Positions 1 through 10,292 of a stretch of 64,000 nucleotides of DNA are shown in pieces. The DNA is from Pseudanabaena mucicola str. Chao 1806 (GTDB taxonomy: Bacteria; Cyanobacteriota; Cyanobacteriia; Pseudanabaenales; Pseudanabaenaceae): assembly GCF_030323025.1 (NCBI RefSeq), contig NZ_CP097329.1, positions 1,395,001 through 1,459,000 on the forward strand, written 5' to 3'. Both the position numbers and the translations under genes were made by a program. Below the pieces are notes generated by a model, which saw only the letters and a program-made list of their open reading frames with translations, did no database searches and was not told the origin of the DNA. Within the stretch, counting starts at the first letter, position 1; each line of letters starts with the position of its first letter.

Positions 1-362
1 CCTCAACTACTGGTGGTGGATATTCCAATGCCAAGATCACCAGCTTTGTTGGTATTTTCCCTTCTAAATCTCCTCGCTATGTGGTGCTTGCGGTAGTTGA
101 TGAACCTGTTGGCTCGGATGCTTTTGGTTCTACCGTAGCTGCGCCAATTGTAAAGACAGTGATCGAAGATATTATTGTCACGGAAGGCATTCCTCCTAGC
201 CATCCCGAAGAGGTAATTTCTAAGATCCCTACTTTGTCTGAGCCACAGCCTTCGATCATGCCTTCAGCAACAGTTTCCCCCGCTCCTCAAAATCCGACAC
301 CTGCAACCACCTCATCGCCCCAACCTTCTGTTAGTCCCAAGCCATCACGCGATCGCCAATAA
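1..362 (+). CDS. Penicillin-binding protein transpeptidase, C-terminal end (partial)
   Basis: The frame is open from base 3, so this is the 3' end of a gene that begins outside the window; about 119 residues are visible. The strings [20 protein letters not shown] and [10 protein letters not shown] are characteristic of the end of the transpeptidase domain of class B penicillin-binding proteins (FtsI/PBP2 type), which cross-link peptidoglycan at the septum or lateral wall. The last 35 or so residues are a Pro/Ser/Thr-rich tail with repeated Q-P-S motifs. FtsI and PBP2 cannot be told apart from this piece. A perfect hairpin follows 41 bases after the stop. Confidence 0.85.
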   Translation, partial: STTGGGYSNAKITSFVGIFPSKSPRYVVLAVVDEPVGSDAFGSTVAAPIVKTVIEDIIVTEGIPPSHPEEVISKIPTLSEPQPSIMPSATVSPAPQNPTPATTSSPQPSVSPKPSRDRQ

Positions 363-403
363 AAACCATTTTTGGTAACGAAGGCGAAAAATGGGAAAAT
401 TTC

Positions 404-440
404 CGCCATTTGCGTGGTGCTTCGCACCGCACAAATGGCG
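404..440. repeat. Perfect hairpin downstream of the PBP gene
   Basis: Arms CGCCATTTGYG and its complement enclose a GTGC-TTC-GCAC tip. It lies between the PBP gene and the glutaredoxin gene. There is no U-tract, so it is not a classical terminator. It shares its architecture (long stem, TTC triloop) with other gene-flanking hairpins in this window. Confidence 0.8.
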
Positions 441-554
441 TTATCGAACTCACGTTTTGTTAAAGTATTAGGGTGAAAAGCATACTTCCTTAGATGGTGT
501 GCTTCCCATACCCTTTTTTTAATTGCTACAGTTATATAAATCTAAAAAATAAAT

Positions 555-815
555 ATGGCAAAAGTTGAGATCTATACATGGCGAATGTGTCCCTTTTGTA
601 TTAGAGCAAAACACTTGCTCGATAAGAAAGGCGTGAAGTATATCGAATATGCGATCGATGGTGATGAAGTAGCGCGATCACAAATGGCAGCGAGAGGCTC
701 TGATGGGAAACGTTCCGTACCTCAAATTTTTATTAATGATCAGCATATTGGCGGCTGTGATGCCATCCATGAGCTAGATCGTCAAGGCAAACTTGATCCA
801 CTACTGGCTGCATAG
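555..815 (+). CDS. grxC: Glutaredoxin (GrxC type, dithiol)
   Basis: An 86-residue single-domain glutaredoxin that reduces disulfides and glutathione-mixed disulfides in the cytoplasm with glutathione as electron donor. The active site CPFC (C12-C15) sits after the first strand (KVEIYTW), the conserved SVPQIFIN (cis-Pro) segment is near residue 55, and the GG-C-D motif (HIGGCDAIHEL) binds glutathione. The length is normal for bacterial GrxC. It reads alone on the plus strand, with the phosphorelay operon converging on it. The ATG at 555 is the only sensible start. Confidence 0.93.
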   Translation: MAKVEIYTWRMCPFCIRAKHLLDKKGVKYIEYAIDGDEVARSQMAARGSDGKRSVPQIFINDQHIGGCDAIHELDRQGKLDPLLAA

Positions 816-859
816 ATACGGGTAATGGGCTGTGCCCTCTGCCAGCCCTAATTTAATCT

Positions 860-2038
860 CTATTTTCCTGTCAAGGGAGTGTCTAAGTCATGAGCTACTA
901 AGGGCAATTCTAAATTCACCGTAGTCTCTTGTTTATAAATACTGGAAATTAAGAAATTCCCTCCATATTTTTCTATAATTTTGGTTACGATTTTTAGCCC
1001 TAGTCCTGCCCCCTGTTGCTCATGCACTTTGCGTTCAAACTGCATAAATGCGCCTATTTTGGCAATTTGATCTTCTGTCATGCCCCAACCATGATCAGCG
1101 ATCGCTAAATGTAGGGAATTATTGATTACCTTACCGCTTAATTTCACCTCAGTCCCAACTTTAGAAAACTTGAACGAATTTTCCAATAGCTCACATAGGA
1201 CACTTCGCATATCTTGGTTACTGACTACAACAACTGCATCATCTAGATCACACCGTAAATCCTCAGTCCGATTATCTCGTTTCGCTTGCTCACGCGCAAT
1301 ATTGCAGATAAACGTGGCATCCGAACCTTTCTCTTGCTGAATTTGGCTAGCTCTAGAACTTGGCAATTTGTAGGGTGATAGCTTCAGATATACATAGGTC
1401 AAAAACTTGCGTGTCAATTTCTCTAGCCTTGTAGATGACTCTTGGGCTAATAGTAAAAACTCTTTGATCTCTTCTGGATGCATAGTCTCATACTCTTCGA
1501 GTAATATGCTAATCGCTCCGACAATTCCATTGAGAGGTGTATTTAGTTCATGGGGAAAACTAGATGCTAAATTACCGCTTAGTTCTCTTAAGTTATTTTG
1601 CAATACCTCAATCGTTTGTGATTGTAATTTGGAGAGATTGTTGATGCTGTCGTACTGCTGTTTGATTCGCATCATGGAGTTCACCCTAGCGCGTAACTCC
1701 ACACTGTTAACTGGCTTACCAATAAAATCATCAGCTCCTGCATTCAGGCAACGTGCGAGATCTTCTTTCCCAGTCAAAGCTGTCACCATGATGATGGGTA
1801 CACTTTCCCATTTGGGCATAGCCTTAATACGCTGACATACTTCCATTCCATCAATCCCAGGCATCATCACATCTAAAAGAATCAGATCGGGGTTGACAGT
1901 TTCTAAAATACTGAGAGCAGAATCGCCACTTGAGGCGTAAAATAGTTGGTAATCTTGTTCCGATAGAAATGTTTCAATGACATCAAAGTTATTTGGCTCA
2001 TCGTCCACAACGAGGACATTTGGTATTGTTTGATTCAT
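860..2038 (-). CDS. Response regulator-histidine kinase hybrid (REC-HATPase)
   Basis: A 392-residue cytoplasmic signalling protein. Residues 1-125 are a receiver domain (acidic pocket DDE near 12-14, phospho-acceptor D56 in LLDVMMPG, K in IGKPV). A coiled linker follows, then a kinase core with the H-box-like SFPHELNTPLNG, an N-box (ELLENSFKFS), DHGWGMT and GAGLGLKIV. It has no membrane segment or sensory PAS/GAF domain, so input presumably comes through phosphorylation of the receiver. It is the last gene of a three-gene minus-strand operon, 8 bases after the large hybrid kinase, and likely works in the same relay. Confidence 0.9.
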   Translation of the reverse strand: MNQTIPNVLVVDDEPNNFDVIETFLSEQDYQLFYASSGDSALSILETVNPDLILLDVMMPGIDGMEVCQRIKAMPKWESVPIIMVTALTGKEDLARCLNAGADDFIGKPVNSVELRARVNSMMRIKQQYDSINNLSKLQSQTIEVLQNNLRELSGNLASSFPHELNTPLNGIVGAISILLEEYETMHPEEIKEFLLLAQESSTRLEKLTRKFLTYVYLKLSPYKLPSSRASQIQQEKGSDATFICNIAREQAKRDNRTEDLRCDLDDAVVVVSNQDMRSVLCELLENSFKFSKVGTEVKLSGKVINNSLHLAIADHGWGMTEDQIAKIGAFMQFERKVHEQQGAGLGLKIVTKIIEKYGGNFLISSIYKQETTVNLELPLVAHDLDTPLTGK

Positions 2039-2046
2039 AGTTTTAT

Positions 2047-5000
2047 TTAAGAACTTAACAATCGTTTAATCATATCAACTAGTTGTTTGAGTCTCACGGG
2101 TTTAGCAAGATATTCATTTGCACCTGCGGCTAGACATTTTTCACGATCTCCTGCCATCACTAAAGCAGTCAACGCAATAATCGGAATGTGATCAAAGGCG
2201 CGATCACTGCGGATTTGGCGAATTGCTGTTATCCCGTCAACAATAGGCAATTGAATATCCATAAGAATTACATCGGGATTATGTGATTTAGTAATATTAA
2301 CTACTTCCTGTCCATTATAGGCAAGGATTAAGTGATATCCTTTTGCCTCTAGATAACAGGAAATAGTTCCAATATTCGCCTTATTATCTTCTGCTAATAA
2401 AATTAAGGGTGAATTGAATGATGACGCTCTATTAGTTTCTACTTCTTCTAGATGGAGGTTTTGAGATGTTTCAGTTTTGGAGTCAACAATTGTTCTGTCT
2501 CTAGAGTCCTGAAAAGGCAGTGCAATCATAAAACAACTGCCATGACCGATTTTGCTCGTTACTCTGACCATTCCACCATGTAGCTCGGTTATTTGCTTGA
2601 CGATTGCTAGTCCTAGACCCGTACCCATATATTGTCGGTTGAGTGAACTATCAATCTGTACAAAGGGTTTAAAGAGTCGCCTAATATTTTCTGGGGAAAT
2701 GCCAATTCCTGTATCAGTAATGGCGATTTGGAGATAATTGAAACATTGATTTATTTTGTCTAGAGATAGTTTTGGCAATTGAGGATCATCAGGATGGATG
2801 AGAATAGATTCAGGAATTGCATCTGTTAATGGATGTCCTTTAAAAAAAATTTGGCTTGTAACTTCTAGACCAATCTGACCGCCTTCAGGAGTGAATTTGA
2901 CGGCATTGTTTAGCAAATTAATTAATACTTGACGAATGCGACGTTCGTCTAGCATCAATTGAGGAAGGTTATCAGGAATGTTTACATTAAGTTTAATCCT
3001 TTTTTGGTGAGCGAGTTGTCTGATCAAAGCGATGCTCGAATGACATAGAGTATCAACAGAAGTAAGGGCGTATTCTAGCTTTAATTGACCAGATTCGATC
3101 TTAGCGACATCGAGAATATCATTAATTAATGCTAAAAGATGCGTGCCACTTCGCTCAATGGTATTTAAAGCATTAATTTGATCTTCATTCACTTCTCCAA
3201 ATACCTCTTCTTGCATCGCTTCTGCCATTCCTAAAATAGCATTAAGAGGAGTACGGAGTTCATGGCTCATATTGGCAAGAAATTCATCTTTCAGTCTCGT
3301 AGCACGCATCAATTCCTCATTAGTTTTCTGTAATTGTGCTTCCGCCTGTTTGCGATCACTAATATCACGGATGAAAAAGACTACTTCATCGTTAACACAG
3401 GGAGCAACCCGTACCTCTTCATAGCGCATGTGACCATCAATCTGAATTTGTTGTTCATAAGTCTGTAAGGTATTAGTATTCAGCGCTTTTTGCATCGCGT
3501 GATATTCTTTAGCCCAAGTTTCTGGAGGCAGACAATCGGCTAAGCTTTTACCAATTACTTGCCGAGGATCAATAATATTACCAACGTTAGGAGAGGCTAA
3601 AAAATCTATATATTCCCCTGAACGATTGACACGAAAGACGAGATCTGGCAAGGCTAATAATGTGGCTCGAGCACGTTCTTCACTAAGTTTTAAAGCTTCT
3701 TGCATGGCTTTGCGATCGCTAATATCCATTGCAATTCCAAATAATCGGGTAGAATGACCTGCAACGTCATACAGGAGTTCTGCTTTAGCAAAAATATAGC
3801 CCAAAGAACCATCAGCGCGAATAATTTGAAAATCTGTAGCATAGGGTTCTGAGAGTTGAATAGCACGCTCAATCAGGTTATTAAAGCGAATGCGTTCATC
3901 TGGGGGAAAATATTGCAACATTTGCTCATAGGTAGGTTCCTTTTGGTTAGCATCCATGCCAAAAATATTAAAGATTTCCCTTGACCAAATAATCTCTTTT
4001 GTTTGGACATCCAATTCCCAACTACCAAGACGGGCGATCTGTTGGGCTTCAATGAGCTTCGCTTCACTTTGGCGCAAGGCATCTGTACGTTGTGCCACAC
4101 GCATTTCTAGATTGTGGTTTAAGTTTGCTAAGGCTTGAGCCGCTTGATCTCGCTCGATCGCAATTTTGGCAATATCCGTCGCTAAATTGGTAATCTCTAT
4201 TTCTTGAGGAATGGGATAATGAATGTATGGATAGTAAACAGCAAAGGTAGCGATTACATTACCATCGGTAGCGATCACGGGTGTAGACCAACAAGCTCGT
4301 ATGTTATGGGCAAGCGCTGTTTCCTTCAAGTCTTTCCAGAGCGGATCATTAGCAATATCCGCGACAATCACTCTTTCTCGTCGAAACGCTGCTGTACCGC
4401 AGCAACCTGCCCCCTCACCTATAGACATCTTATCAATCACTTGATTGTATGCTTCTGGCAAATTAGGCATTGCTCCACAATACAATTTTCCTTCATCACA
4501 TAACAAAATTGAACATATCGCTCCATCTAGTTGTTCTTCAATGTTGCTTACCAATGCTTCTAAGATTTTTGGCAATGATTCAGCTTTAGCAATTCTCTCT
4601 AAAATAGAACTTTGAAGAGATAAACGTAATTCTGCTTGTTTGCGATCGCTAATATCTAAATGTGTTCCTGTCATTCTTTGGGGTTTACCTTGGGCATCCC
4701 ATTCTGTTACTTTCCCTCGACATAGGATCCACACCCAATGCCCTAATTTATGGCGCATTCTTAGTTCATCTTCATAGGCAGGAATTTCCCTGTGAAAGTG
4801 CTTTTTTAATAATTTTAGAGTTCTTTTAACGTCATCAGTATGCGTATGATCGTGCCAAGTTTCAAAAGTAATAGGTTCTAATTCTAAGGATGTGTAGCCT
4901 AGAATTTCAGCCCATCTTTCATTAATCGTTAATTCCCCTGTTGATATAACCCAATCCCAAGGCCCAATCGCTGATCCTTCGAGTGCAAGTTGGAGTCGTT

Positions 5001-5424
5001 GTTTGGTCAATTCTAATTCGAGGGATGCTTGTTGGCGTTCCTGTCGCATCTTGAATTCGCGGATCTCACGTCTTACGGCTTCAGCCAAACGTGCGAGACT
5101 TCCTTTCATCAAATAGTCATTTGCCCCTGCACGCATGAGATCAACCGCTAATGTTTCGCCAATTGTGCCAGAAACAACGATAAATGGGAGATCGAGTTGA
5201 CTTTGTTTGACTATTTCTAATGCCATCGGTGCATTCATCTTGGGCAAATTGTAATCAGAAATAATCACATCCCAAGTACGATTTGTGAGTGCTTGGTTTA
5301 GCTCTTCTACAGTTTGTACTCTTTCCCAAGTAAGGACAAATCCACTCTGACGCAGCGATCGCACTATTAAAATGGCATCATCTTCTGAGTCTTCAATGAT
5401 GAGGACATTGACAGTATCACTCAT
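2047..5424 (-). CDS. Multidomain hybrid sensor histidine kinase (REC-PAS-GAF-PAS-PAS-HisKA-HATPase-REC)
   Basis: An 1125-residue soluble hybrid kinase. Order of domains: receiver (1-125, D57 in IISDYNLPKM), PAS/PAC (about 150-265, ending ISDRKQAEL), GAF (about 275-430, with the GEGAGCCGTAAFR loop), two further PAS/PAC domains (about 465-580 and 585-700, each ending DISDRK), HisKA with H in ANMSHELRTPLN (about 725), HATPase with N-box LLNNAVKFTPEGG, DTGIGIS and GTGLGLAIV, and a C-terminal receiver (about 1005-1120, ILMDIQLPIVDG). No transmembrane segment is seen, so the signal is cytoplasmic. Three bases separate it from the upstream response regulator, implying cotranscription. The GAF lacks an obvious conserved phytochrome Cys, so a bilin photoreceptor is not indicated. 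Confidence 0.92.
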   Translation of the reverse strand: MSDTVNVLIIEDSEDDAILIVRSLRQSGFVLTWERVQTVEELNQALTNRTWDVIISDYNLPKMNAPMALEIVKQSQLDLPFIVVSGTIGETLAVDLMRAGANDYLMKGSLARLAEAVRREIREFKMRQERQQASLELELTKQRLQLALEGSAIGPWDWVISTGELTINERWAEILGYTSLELEPITFETWHDHTHTDDVKRTLKLLKKHFHREIPAYEDELRMRHKLGHWVWILCRGKVTEWDAQGKPQRMTGTHLDISDRKQAELRLSLQSSILERIAKAESLPKILEALVSNIEEQLDGAICSILLCDEGKLYCGAMPNLPEAYNQVIDKMSIGEGAGCCGTAAFRRERVIVADIANDPLWKDLKETALAHNIRACWSTPVIATDGNVIATFAVYYPYIHYPIPQEIEITNLATDIAKIAIERDQAAQALANLNHNLEMRVAQRTDALRQSEAKLIEAQQIARLGSWELDVQTKEIIWSREIFNIFGMDANQKEPTYEQMLQYFPPDERIRFNNLIERAIQLSEPYATDFQIIRADGSLGYIFAKAELLYDVAGHSTRLFGIAMDISDRKAMQEALKLSEERARATLLALPDLVFRVNRSGEYIDFLASPNVGNIIDPRQVIGKSLADCLPPETWAKEYHAMQKALNTNTLQTYEQQIQIDGHMRYEEVRVAPCVNDEVVFFIRDISDRKQAEAQLQKTNEELMRATRLKDEFLANMSHELRTPLNAILGMAEAMQEEVFGEVNEDQINALNTIERSGTHLLALINDILDVAKIESGQLKLEYALTSVDTLCHSSIALIRQLAHQKRIKLNVNIPDNLPQLMLDERRIRQVLINLLNNAVKFTPEGGQIGLEVTSQIFFKGHPLTDAIPESILIHPDDPQLPKLSLDKINQCFNYLQIAITDTGIGISPENIRRLFKPFVQIDSSLNRQYMGTGLGLAIVKQITELHGGMVRVTSKIGHGSCFMIALPFQDSRDRTIVDSKTETSQNLHLEEVETNRASSFNSPLILLAEDNKANIGTISCYLEAKGYHLILAYNGQEVVNITKSHNPDVILMDIQLPIVDGITAIRQIRSDRAFDHIPIIALTALVMAGDREKCLAAGANEYLAKPVRLKQLVDMIKRLLSS

Positions 5425-5427
5425 AAC

Positions 5428-5850
5428 TTATAAACCTTTGGGTAAGGGTTCATTAACTAAAGCCCAGTACAACCCCAATTGGCGTACTGCTTCGGTAAAG
5501 CGATCGAATTCCACGGATTTACGTACATAGCTATTTGCACCAAAACTATAGCTTTCGAGAATATCGCGATCTTCACTTGACGAGGTTAAGACTACTACTG
5601 GCAACAAATGTGTACGTTCATCTGACCGAATCCGCCGTAATACCTCTAATCCATCAATTTTGGGAAGCTTTAAATCTAAAAGTACAACACATGGCAAAGG
5701 ATTAGCATTTAATACCATATTTAATGCCTCCTCCCCATTTCGAGCTACTTTAATCTCATTAGCAATTTTCCCCTTTCGCAAAGCACGAATAGTCAAACGC
5801 TCATCATCAGGATTATCTTCAACTATGCAAACGATAGGTAAATTGTTCAT
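5428..5850 (-). CDS. Single-domain response regulator (Rcp1/CheY-like)
   Basis: A 140-residue receiver with no output domain. The acidic pair is ED near residues 11-12, the phospho-acceptor is D59 in VVLLDLKLPKIDG, and the T/S and K switch residues are in VVLTSS and YVRKSV. The long loop and FxxxxRQLGLYW end are typical of the cyanobacterial Rcp1 group that pairs with phytochrome-type or multi-PAS kinases. It is the first gene of the operon with the two hybrid kinases. Phosphotransfer with the 1125-residue kinase is inferred from this arrangement. Confidence 0.92.
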   Translation of the reverse strand: MNNLPIVCIVEDNPDDERLTIRALRKGKIANEIKVARNGEEALNMVLNANPLPCVVLLDLKLPKIDGLEVLRRIRSDERTHLLPVVVLTSSSEDRDILESYSFGANSYVRKSVEFDRFTEAVRQLGLYWALVNEPLPKGL

Positions 5851-6274
5851 TATTGAGAATAGTTGTAATTGTTTTATTACTTAGCACAGGTCAAGCTAAT
5901 CCTATATCTATAACAATTCTAAATGTTTTGTGGAAGCGCACTCCTTCGAGGAGCGCTTCCACAAAACATGCACAAATGGTTGGACTGCTATTATTTTAAG
6001 ACTAGAATAGCCTATAGCTCTTTAGATCTCTCATGATTTTATCGTTTATTCACTAAGTACATGTTTCGTACAAGACAAAAAGTTGCAAAAGTTAGAGAGG
6101 CATGGGTTTTATAAAAGACAACCACATCACAAATAAGACCCCTATAAAAGAGATTAACCTCTTGATGCTTCTTATTTTGAGTGGAAAAACGAGAAAAAGA
6201 GTAAAAAAATGTATAAGTGGTGTGGGCTTTGCCCGCATCACTTATACCCAATGCATCAGCCCAATTTTATAAGC
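5851..6274. other. Intergenic region with two hairpins, no gene seen
   Basis: This 424-base stretch separates the phosphorelay operon from the end of leuS. It contains a long hairpin at 5923-5969 (stem ATGTTTTGTGGAAGCGC, one bulged A, TTCGA tip) and another at 6211-6247 (stem GTATAAGTGGTGTGGGC with TTT loop, two mismatches) just after leuS. The operon promoter is presumably just upstream of 5850, but no clear -35/-10 pair could be assigned. Confidence 0.6.
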
Positions 6275-8854
6275 CTAAACAACTACAAAATTCACTAACT
6301 TTTTGGGAACTGCTATCACTTTCTTAATCTCCTTACCTTCGAGATATCTCTTGGCTGCACTAGAACTACGGGCATATTCTTCCAATGCTTGCTTGTCATT
6401 GCTGGCACTAGATGGTACTTGAAGATTGCCGCGCACTTTACCATTGATTTGAATGACGAGAGTGATCTCATCAACGGAGAGCGCATCAGGGTCGTAGGTG
6501 AGCCAAGATTGGCTATGAATAGATTCTGTGTGACCAATTAATAACCAAAGTTCCTCAGCAATATGTGGTGCAAAGGGAGCCAGCAAAGTTAAGAGAGTTT
6601 CGATACCTTCTAGGAAAGTAGCCGAACTCTTATCTTCCGCATCCTGCAAAGCATTACTGAGTTTCATCAATTCCGAAATGGCGGTATTTAATTGATAGCC
6701 ACCATCGAAATCTTCGGAAACTTCTTTAATCGCAATGTGAATGGCGCGGCGCAGGTTACGATCAATTTTATCGGAAATACCACTTTGTTTGATTTCTGCA
6801 AAGCTAGAAACTAGTCGCCAGACCCGATTTAAGAAGCGTTGCTGACCTTCGACATCGGCATCTTCCCATTCCAAATCCTTTTCAGGAGGTGCTTTAAAGA
6901 GGGCGAACATCCGCAAAGTATCGGCTCCATATTTAGCGATCGCTTCGACAGGTGACACCCCATTGCCCTTAGACTTGGACATCGTGGCAAAAAGTGCTTG
7001 CAAAGGTTCACCAGTTTTAGGATCTTTGGGATCTTTGGGATCGACTAAAGCCGAAGGAACCCATTTGTCTTTGCCGCTTTTGTTTGGATTCATGTAGGTC
7101 AAGCCCTGTACCATGCCCTGCGTGAGCAAGCGTGTAAAGGGTTCATTGAAATCGAGTAAGCCGCGATCGCGCAAAACTTTAGTGACAAATCGGGAGTAGA
7201 GTAGGTGCAAAATCGCGTGTTCGACACCGCCCACGTATTGGTCAACGGGTAACCAGTTATTGATAGAATTGCGATCGCCTATTTCCTGATCGTTCCGTGC
7301 ATCGGCAAACCGCAAGAAGTACCAAGAAGAATCGATGAAAGTATCCATCGTATCGGTTTCACGCTTAGCGGCTCTACCACATTTAGGGCAGGGGACATTT
7401 ACCCAAGAGTCCTTTTGGGCGAGAGGTGATGCGCCGCGTCCTGTAAGTTCCACATCTTCAGGCAAAATTACGGGTAAGTCAGCATGGGGGACAGGAACGA
7501 TGCCACACTTTGGACAATGAATCACAGGAATCGGACAGCCCCAATATCTTTGGCGCGAAATCAACCAATCCCGCAGACGATAGGTGATTTTGGCGGTTCC
7601 CCATTGGTTCTTTTCTGCAAATTCCACGATCTTAGTTTTTGCAGTTACGGAATCTAAGCCGTTAAACTCTCCCGAATTTACTATGATTCCTGCTTCGGTG
7701 TAGGCAGATTCCCTCACCCCTTGGCATTCTCCCACAGGGAGAGGGAAGTTTGGAGTGATCACAGTTTGAATGGGAAGGTTGTATTGCTTCGCAAAGGCGA
7801 AATCGCGGACATCGTGGGCAGGAACACCCATGACAGCACCAGTACCATATTCAAAAAGAACATAATCGGCAATCCAAATGGGAACTACTTTTCCTATGAA
7901 GGGATTAATTACGCTTGCGCCGATCGCTACGCCACGTTTAGGTCGATCATCAGAAGTGCGATCAATTTCGCTAAGATTTTTGACTTCTTCAATAAATTTG
8001 CTAACTGATTCTTTGTGATCATCATTGGTCAAAGTCTCTACCAATGGATGTTCAGGAGCAAGCACTACATAGCTCACACCGTAAACGGTATCAGGACGGG
8101 TTGTGAAAACGGTAATTTTTTGATCACTGCCAACGATAGGAAAGCTTAGCTCTGCGCCTGTGGACTTGCCGATCCAGTTGGCTTGCATAATCTTGACGCT
8201 AGATGGCCAGTCTTTGAGCTTATCCAAATCTTGCAAAAGCTGTTCAGCATAGTCGGTGATTTTCAAGAACCATTGACGCAATTTGCGCTTCTCTACCAAG
8301 GCTCCTGATCGCCAAGATCTACCTTCACTATCCACCTGTTCATTGGCAATTACGGTCTGATCAATCGGGTCCCAATTAACCTTAGCTTCCTTTTGGTAAG
8401 CCAAACCTGCTTCCAAAAACTGCAAAAAGATCCATTGTGTCCATTTGTAATAGTCGGGCGAACAGGTTGCTAATTCGCGATCCCAGTCATAGGACAAGCC
8501 CACTTGCTGAAGTTGCGATCGCATATTGTCGATATTGGCATAAGTCCATTTCGCAGGATGCGTATTGCGATCGATCGCCGCATTTTCCGCAGGCAATCCA
8601 AAGGCATCCCAACCCATCGGATGCAACACTTGATAGCCCTGCATTCTTTTGTAGCGAGAAATTACATCGGTAATTGTATAGTTACGGACATGCCCCATAT
8701 GCAGATCGCCCGATGGATAGGGAAACATGGACAGCGCATAGAATTTCTTTTTGTCTGCGCTAATTGCATCGTTGTTTACTTTGTCAAGTTGTTTCTCTGC
8801 CCAAACTTTTTGCCATTTAGGTTCGATCTGCTGGGGATTGTATCTGGTGTCCAT
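6275..8854 (-). CDS. leuS: Leucyl-tRNA synthetase
   Basis: An 859-residue class Ia aminoacyl-tRNA synthetase that charges tRNA-Leu. The HIGH motif is HMGH (52-55) in [15 protein letters not shown]. The CP1 editing domain contains [12 protein letters not shown], a zinc-ribbon-like CPKCG...CPKCG stretch precedes the second half, and the KMSKS signature near residue 625 reads TMSKSKGNG, with the first Lys replaced by Thr. The family's WYFLR(F/Y) and [12 protein letters not shown] motifs are present, and the anticodon-binding and C-terminal domains are complete. A tandem DPK repeat (9-bp unit) lies just before KMSKS. The length is normal for bacteria and the gene stands alone. Confidence 0.97.
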   Translation of the reverse strand: MDTRYNPQQIEPKWQKVWAEKQLDKVNNDAISADKKKFYALSMFPYPSGDLHMGHVRNYTITDVISRYKRMQGYQVLHPMGWDAFGLPAENAAIDRNTHPAKWTYANIDNMRSQLQQVGLSYDWDRELATCSPDYYKWTQWIFLQFLEAGLAYQKEAKVNWDPIDQTVIANEQVDSEGRSWRSGALVEKRKLRQWFLKITDYAEQLLQDLDKLKDWPSSVKIMQANWIGKSTGAELSFPIVGSDQKITVFTTRPDTVYGVSYVVLAPEHPLVETLTNDDHKESVSKFIEEVKNLSEIDRTSDDRPKRGVAIGASVINPFIGKVVPIWIADYVLFEYGTGAVMGVPAHDVRDFAFAKQYNLPIQTVITPNFPLPVGECQGVRESAYTEAGIIVNSGEFNGLDSVTAKTKIVEFAEKNQWGTAKITYRLRDWLISRQRYWGCPIPVIHCPKCGIVPVPHADLPVILPEDVELTGRGASPLAQKDSWVNVPCPKCGRAAKRETDTMDTFIDSSWYFLRFADARNDQEIGDRNSINNWLPVDQYVGGVEHAILHLLYSRFVTKVLRDRGLLDFNEPFTRLLTQGMVQGLTYMNPNKSGKDKWVPSALVDPKDPKDPKTGEPLQALFATMSKSKGNGVSPVEAIAKYGADTLRMFALFKAPPEKDLEWEDADVEGQQRFLNRVWRLVSSFAEIKQSGISDKIDRNLRRAIHIAIKEVSEDFDGGYQLNTAISELMKLSNALQDAEDKSSATFLEGIETLLTLLAPFAPHIAEELWLLIGHTESIHSQSWLTYDPDALSVDEITLVIQINGKVRGNLQVPSSASNDKQALEEYARSSSAAKRYLEGKEIKKVIAVPKKLVNFVVV

Positions 8855-9005
8855 TACGTGTTAATCAACTTAATCAATATGCGAAAATATGCGAATAGGG
8901 AAAAATAGCAATTTAGGCGATCGCTTAAATCGCTAGTCTTGAATCTTAATAATACTAAACATTTAGCATGAAAGCTCTAACCTACCTAAATTGAGGTGAA
9001 ATACG

Positions 9006-9584
9006 ATGACAGCCCAATTAGTTACACCCAGTTTTACGAGCAATATCCATAGGTTTACGGTGCAGCAATACCATCTCATGCACGAGGTGGGGGTATTTGC
9101 GGAAGGCGATCGCTACGAGTTAATCAACGGAGAAATCAGAGAAATGGCTCCAATTGGCATCAAGCACGCAGTTTGTGTAGCGAAAACAGCAAGATTGTTG
9201 CAAATCACATTAGGAGATCAGGTATTTGTATGGGCGCAAAATCCCATTATTCTTAGAAATCATTCAGAACCACAGCCAGATCTTGCCATTCTTAAATGGC
9301 GTGATGATTTTTATGCTAGTGCTTTGCCAACGCCAGAGGACATTTTGTTAATTATTGAAGTCGCTGACAGTACGATCGCCTATGACCGTGATGTGAAAAT
9401 GCATCTATATGCTGCCGATGGAATTCCTGAGATGTGGCTATTTGACCTAAATCAACAAATTATCGAAGGCTATTCTCAACCATCAGCCTCAGGCTATAAG
9501 CGATCGCAGCGCTATGAACAGGGTGATACTCTATCTTTGCTTGCATTTCCTGAAGTAGTTTTTAATTGGGAAGCCCTGATGTAA
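9006..9584 (+). CDS. Uma2-family putative endonuclease, copy 1
   Basis: A 192-residue Uma2 (DUF820) protein with a PD-(D/E)XK-like nuclease fold, one of the most expanded families in cyanobacteria and of unknown biological role. Visible family features are RYELINGEIREM near residue 38, PQPDLAILKW (putative catalytic Asp) and ILLIIEVADST (putative Glu), followed by a C-terminal E-G-Y strand. It converges with the next Uma2 gene and overlaps its 3' end by 23 bases. A paralog with nearly the same upstream 20 bases lies at 15184-15762. GTGAAATACG precedes the ATG. Confidence 0.88.
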   Translation: MTAQLVTPSFTSNIHRFTVQQYHLMHEVGVFAEGDRYELINGEIREMAPIGIKHAVCVAKTARLLQITLGDQVFVWAQNPIILRNHSEPQPDLAILKWRDDFYASALPTPEDILLIIEVADSTIAYDRDVKMHLYAADGIPEMWLFDLNQQIIEGYSQPSASGYKRSQRYEQGDTLSLLAFPEVVFNWEALM

Positions 9585-10185
9585 AGATTTGATTAGCGGT
9601 CAGGTTTAGCTCAGGGAAAATTTGCGAGATCAAGCGATCGCTATTCTGAAATTTACTAATTTGATATTCTCCATCCACCAAATTACAAACTGAGATAGTT
9701 GGCTGTTTGGGATTACCAATAAAGTTCCGTCCGCCCAATGCGGCATAATCAATAATCCAATATTCAGCTATGCCCATTTCTTCATAATCGGCAAATTTTA
9801 AATGATAATCATCACGCCAATTGGTAGATACAATTTCGATCGCTAAAGGTATGGATGCACCCTGACTAAGCACTGATTCTTTTTTCCATCGTGGCTCATT
9901 GGGCAGATTGGCACGATTTACCACCAATACGTCTGGGAAGTATCCACAATCTTTGCCTTCGGGTCTGACGATTACTTGATTAGGAATACCGTATGGTAGT
10001 CCCAATCGTTTGATTTCAAAGGGGATTTCTACACCCAAAAAGCTTTTAAGTTCTTCGTGATCTCCAACTGGTTGAGCCATTTCAACAATATTTCCGTTAT
10101 GTAGTTCGTAACGCACGCCAGAATTCTCAGGAATAAATTCCACAAATCCGTCAAAGGTTGTAACTTTGGGTAAGGTTTGAATCAT
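9562..10185 (-). CDS. Uma2-family putative endonuclease
   Basis: A 207-residue Uma2 protein. The N-terminal VRYELHNGNIVEM motif, the central DCGYFPDVLVVN (putative catalytic Asp) and SIPLAIEIVSTNWRDD (putative Glu) followed by YEEMGIAEYWIIDYAALGG define the family. It is convergent with, and overlaps by 23 bases, the preceding Uma2 gene. A truncated second copy that has lost its start codon is present at 15799-16137, which makes this the intact parent or sister copy. The function is unknown; a DNase activity is only inferred from the fold. Confidence 0.88.
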   Translation of the reverse strand: MIQTLPKVTTFDGFVEFIPENSGVRYELHNGNIVEMAQPVGDHEELKSFLGVEIPFEIKRLGLPYGIPNQVIVRPEGKDCGYFPDVLVVNRANLPNEPRWKKESVLSQGASIPLAIEIVSTNWRDDYHLKFADYEEMGIAEYWIIDYAALGGRNFIGNPKQPTISVCNLVDGEYQISKFQNSDRLISQIFPELNLTANQIFTSGLPN

Positions 10186-10292
10186 TATGGCTGTTGTGGC
10201 TGGCTGACGATAAAATATGCTTGCGCTCGTATTTATGTTATCTCAAATTTAAAAACCGCTATAGTAGAAAATACGAGTTTAGAAAAATTATT

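Larger units (their letters stand above)
8990..10232. repeat. Convergent Uma2 cassette, direct repeat copy 1
   Basis: The whole two-gene cassette, from the AGGTGAAATACG leader to about 45 bases beyond the second gene's start, recurs in the same orientation at about 15172-16185. The two copies bracket the toxin-antitoxin and restriction-modification genes. Confidence 0.75.

Noticed and set aside
2047-5424. Phytochrome-type photoreceptor
   Set aside because: The GAF domain lacks the conserved bilin-binding Cys-His context and there is no PHY domain.
6039-6251. Minus-strand frame of 70 codons near the end of leuS
   Set aside because: It overlaps a hairpin, has no family character or ribosome-binding site, and is built largely of repeat sequence.
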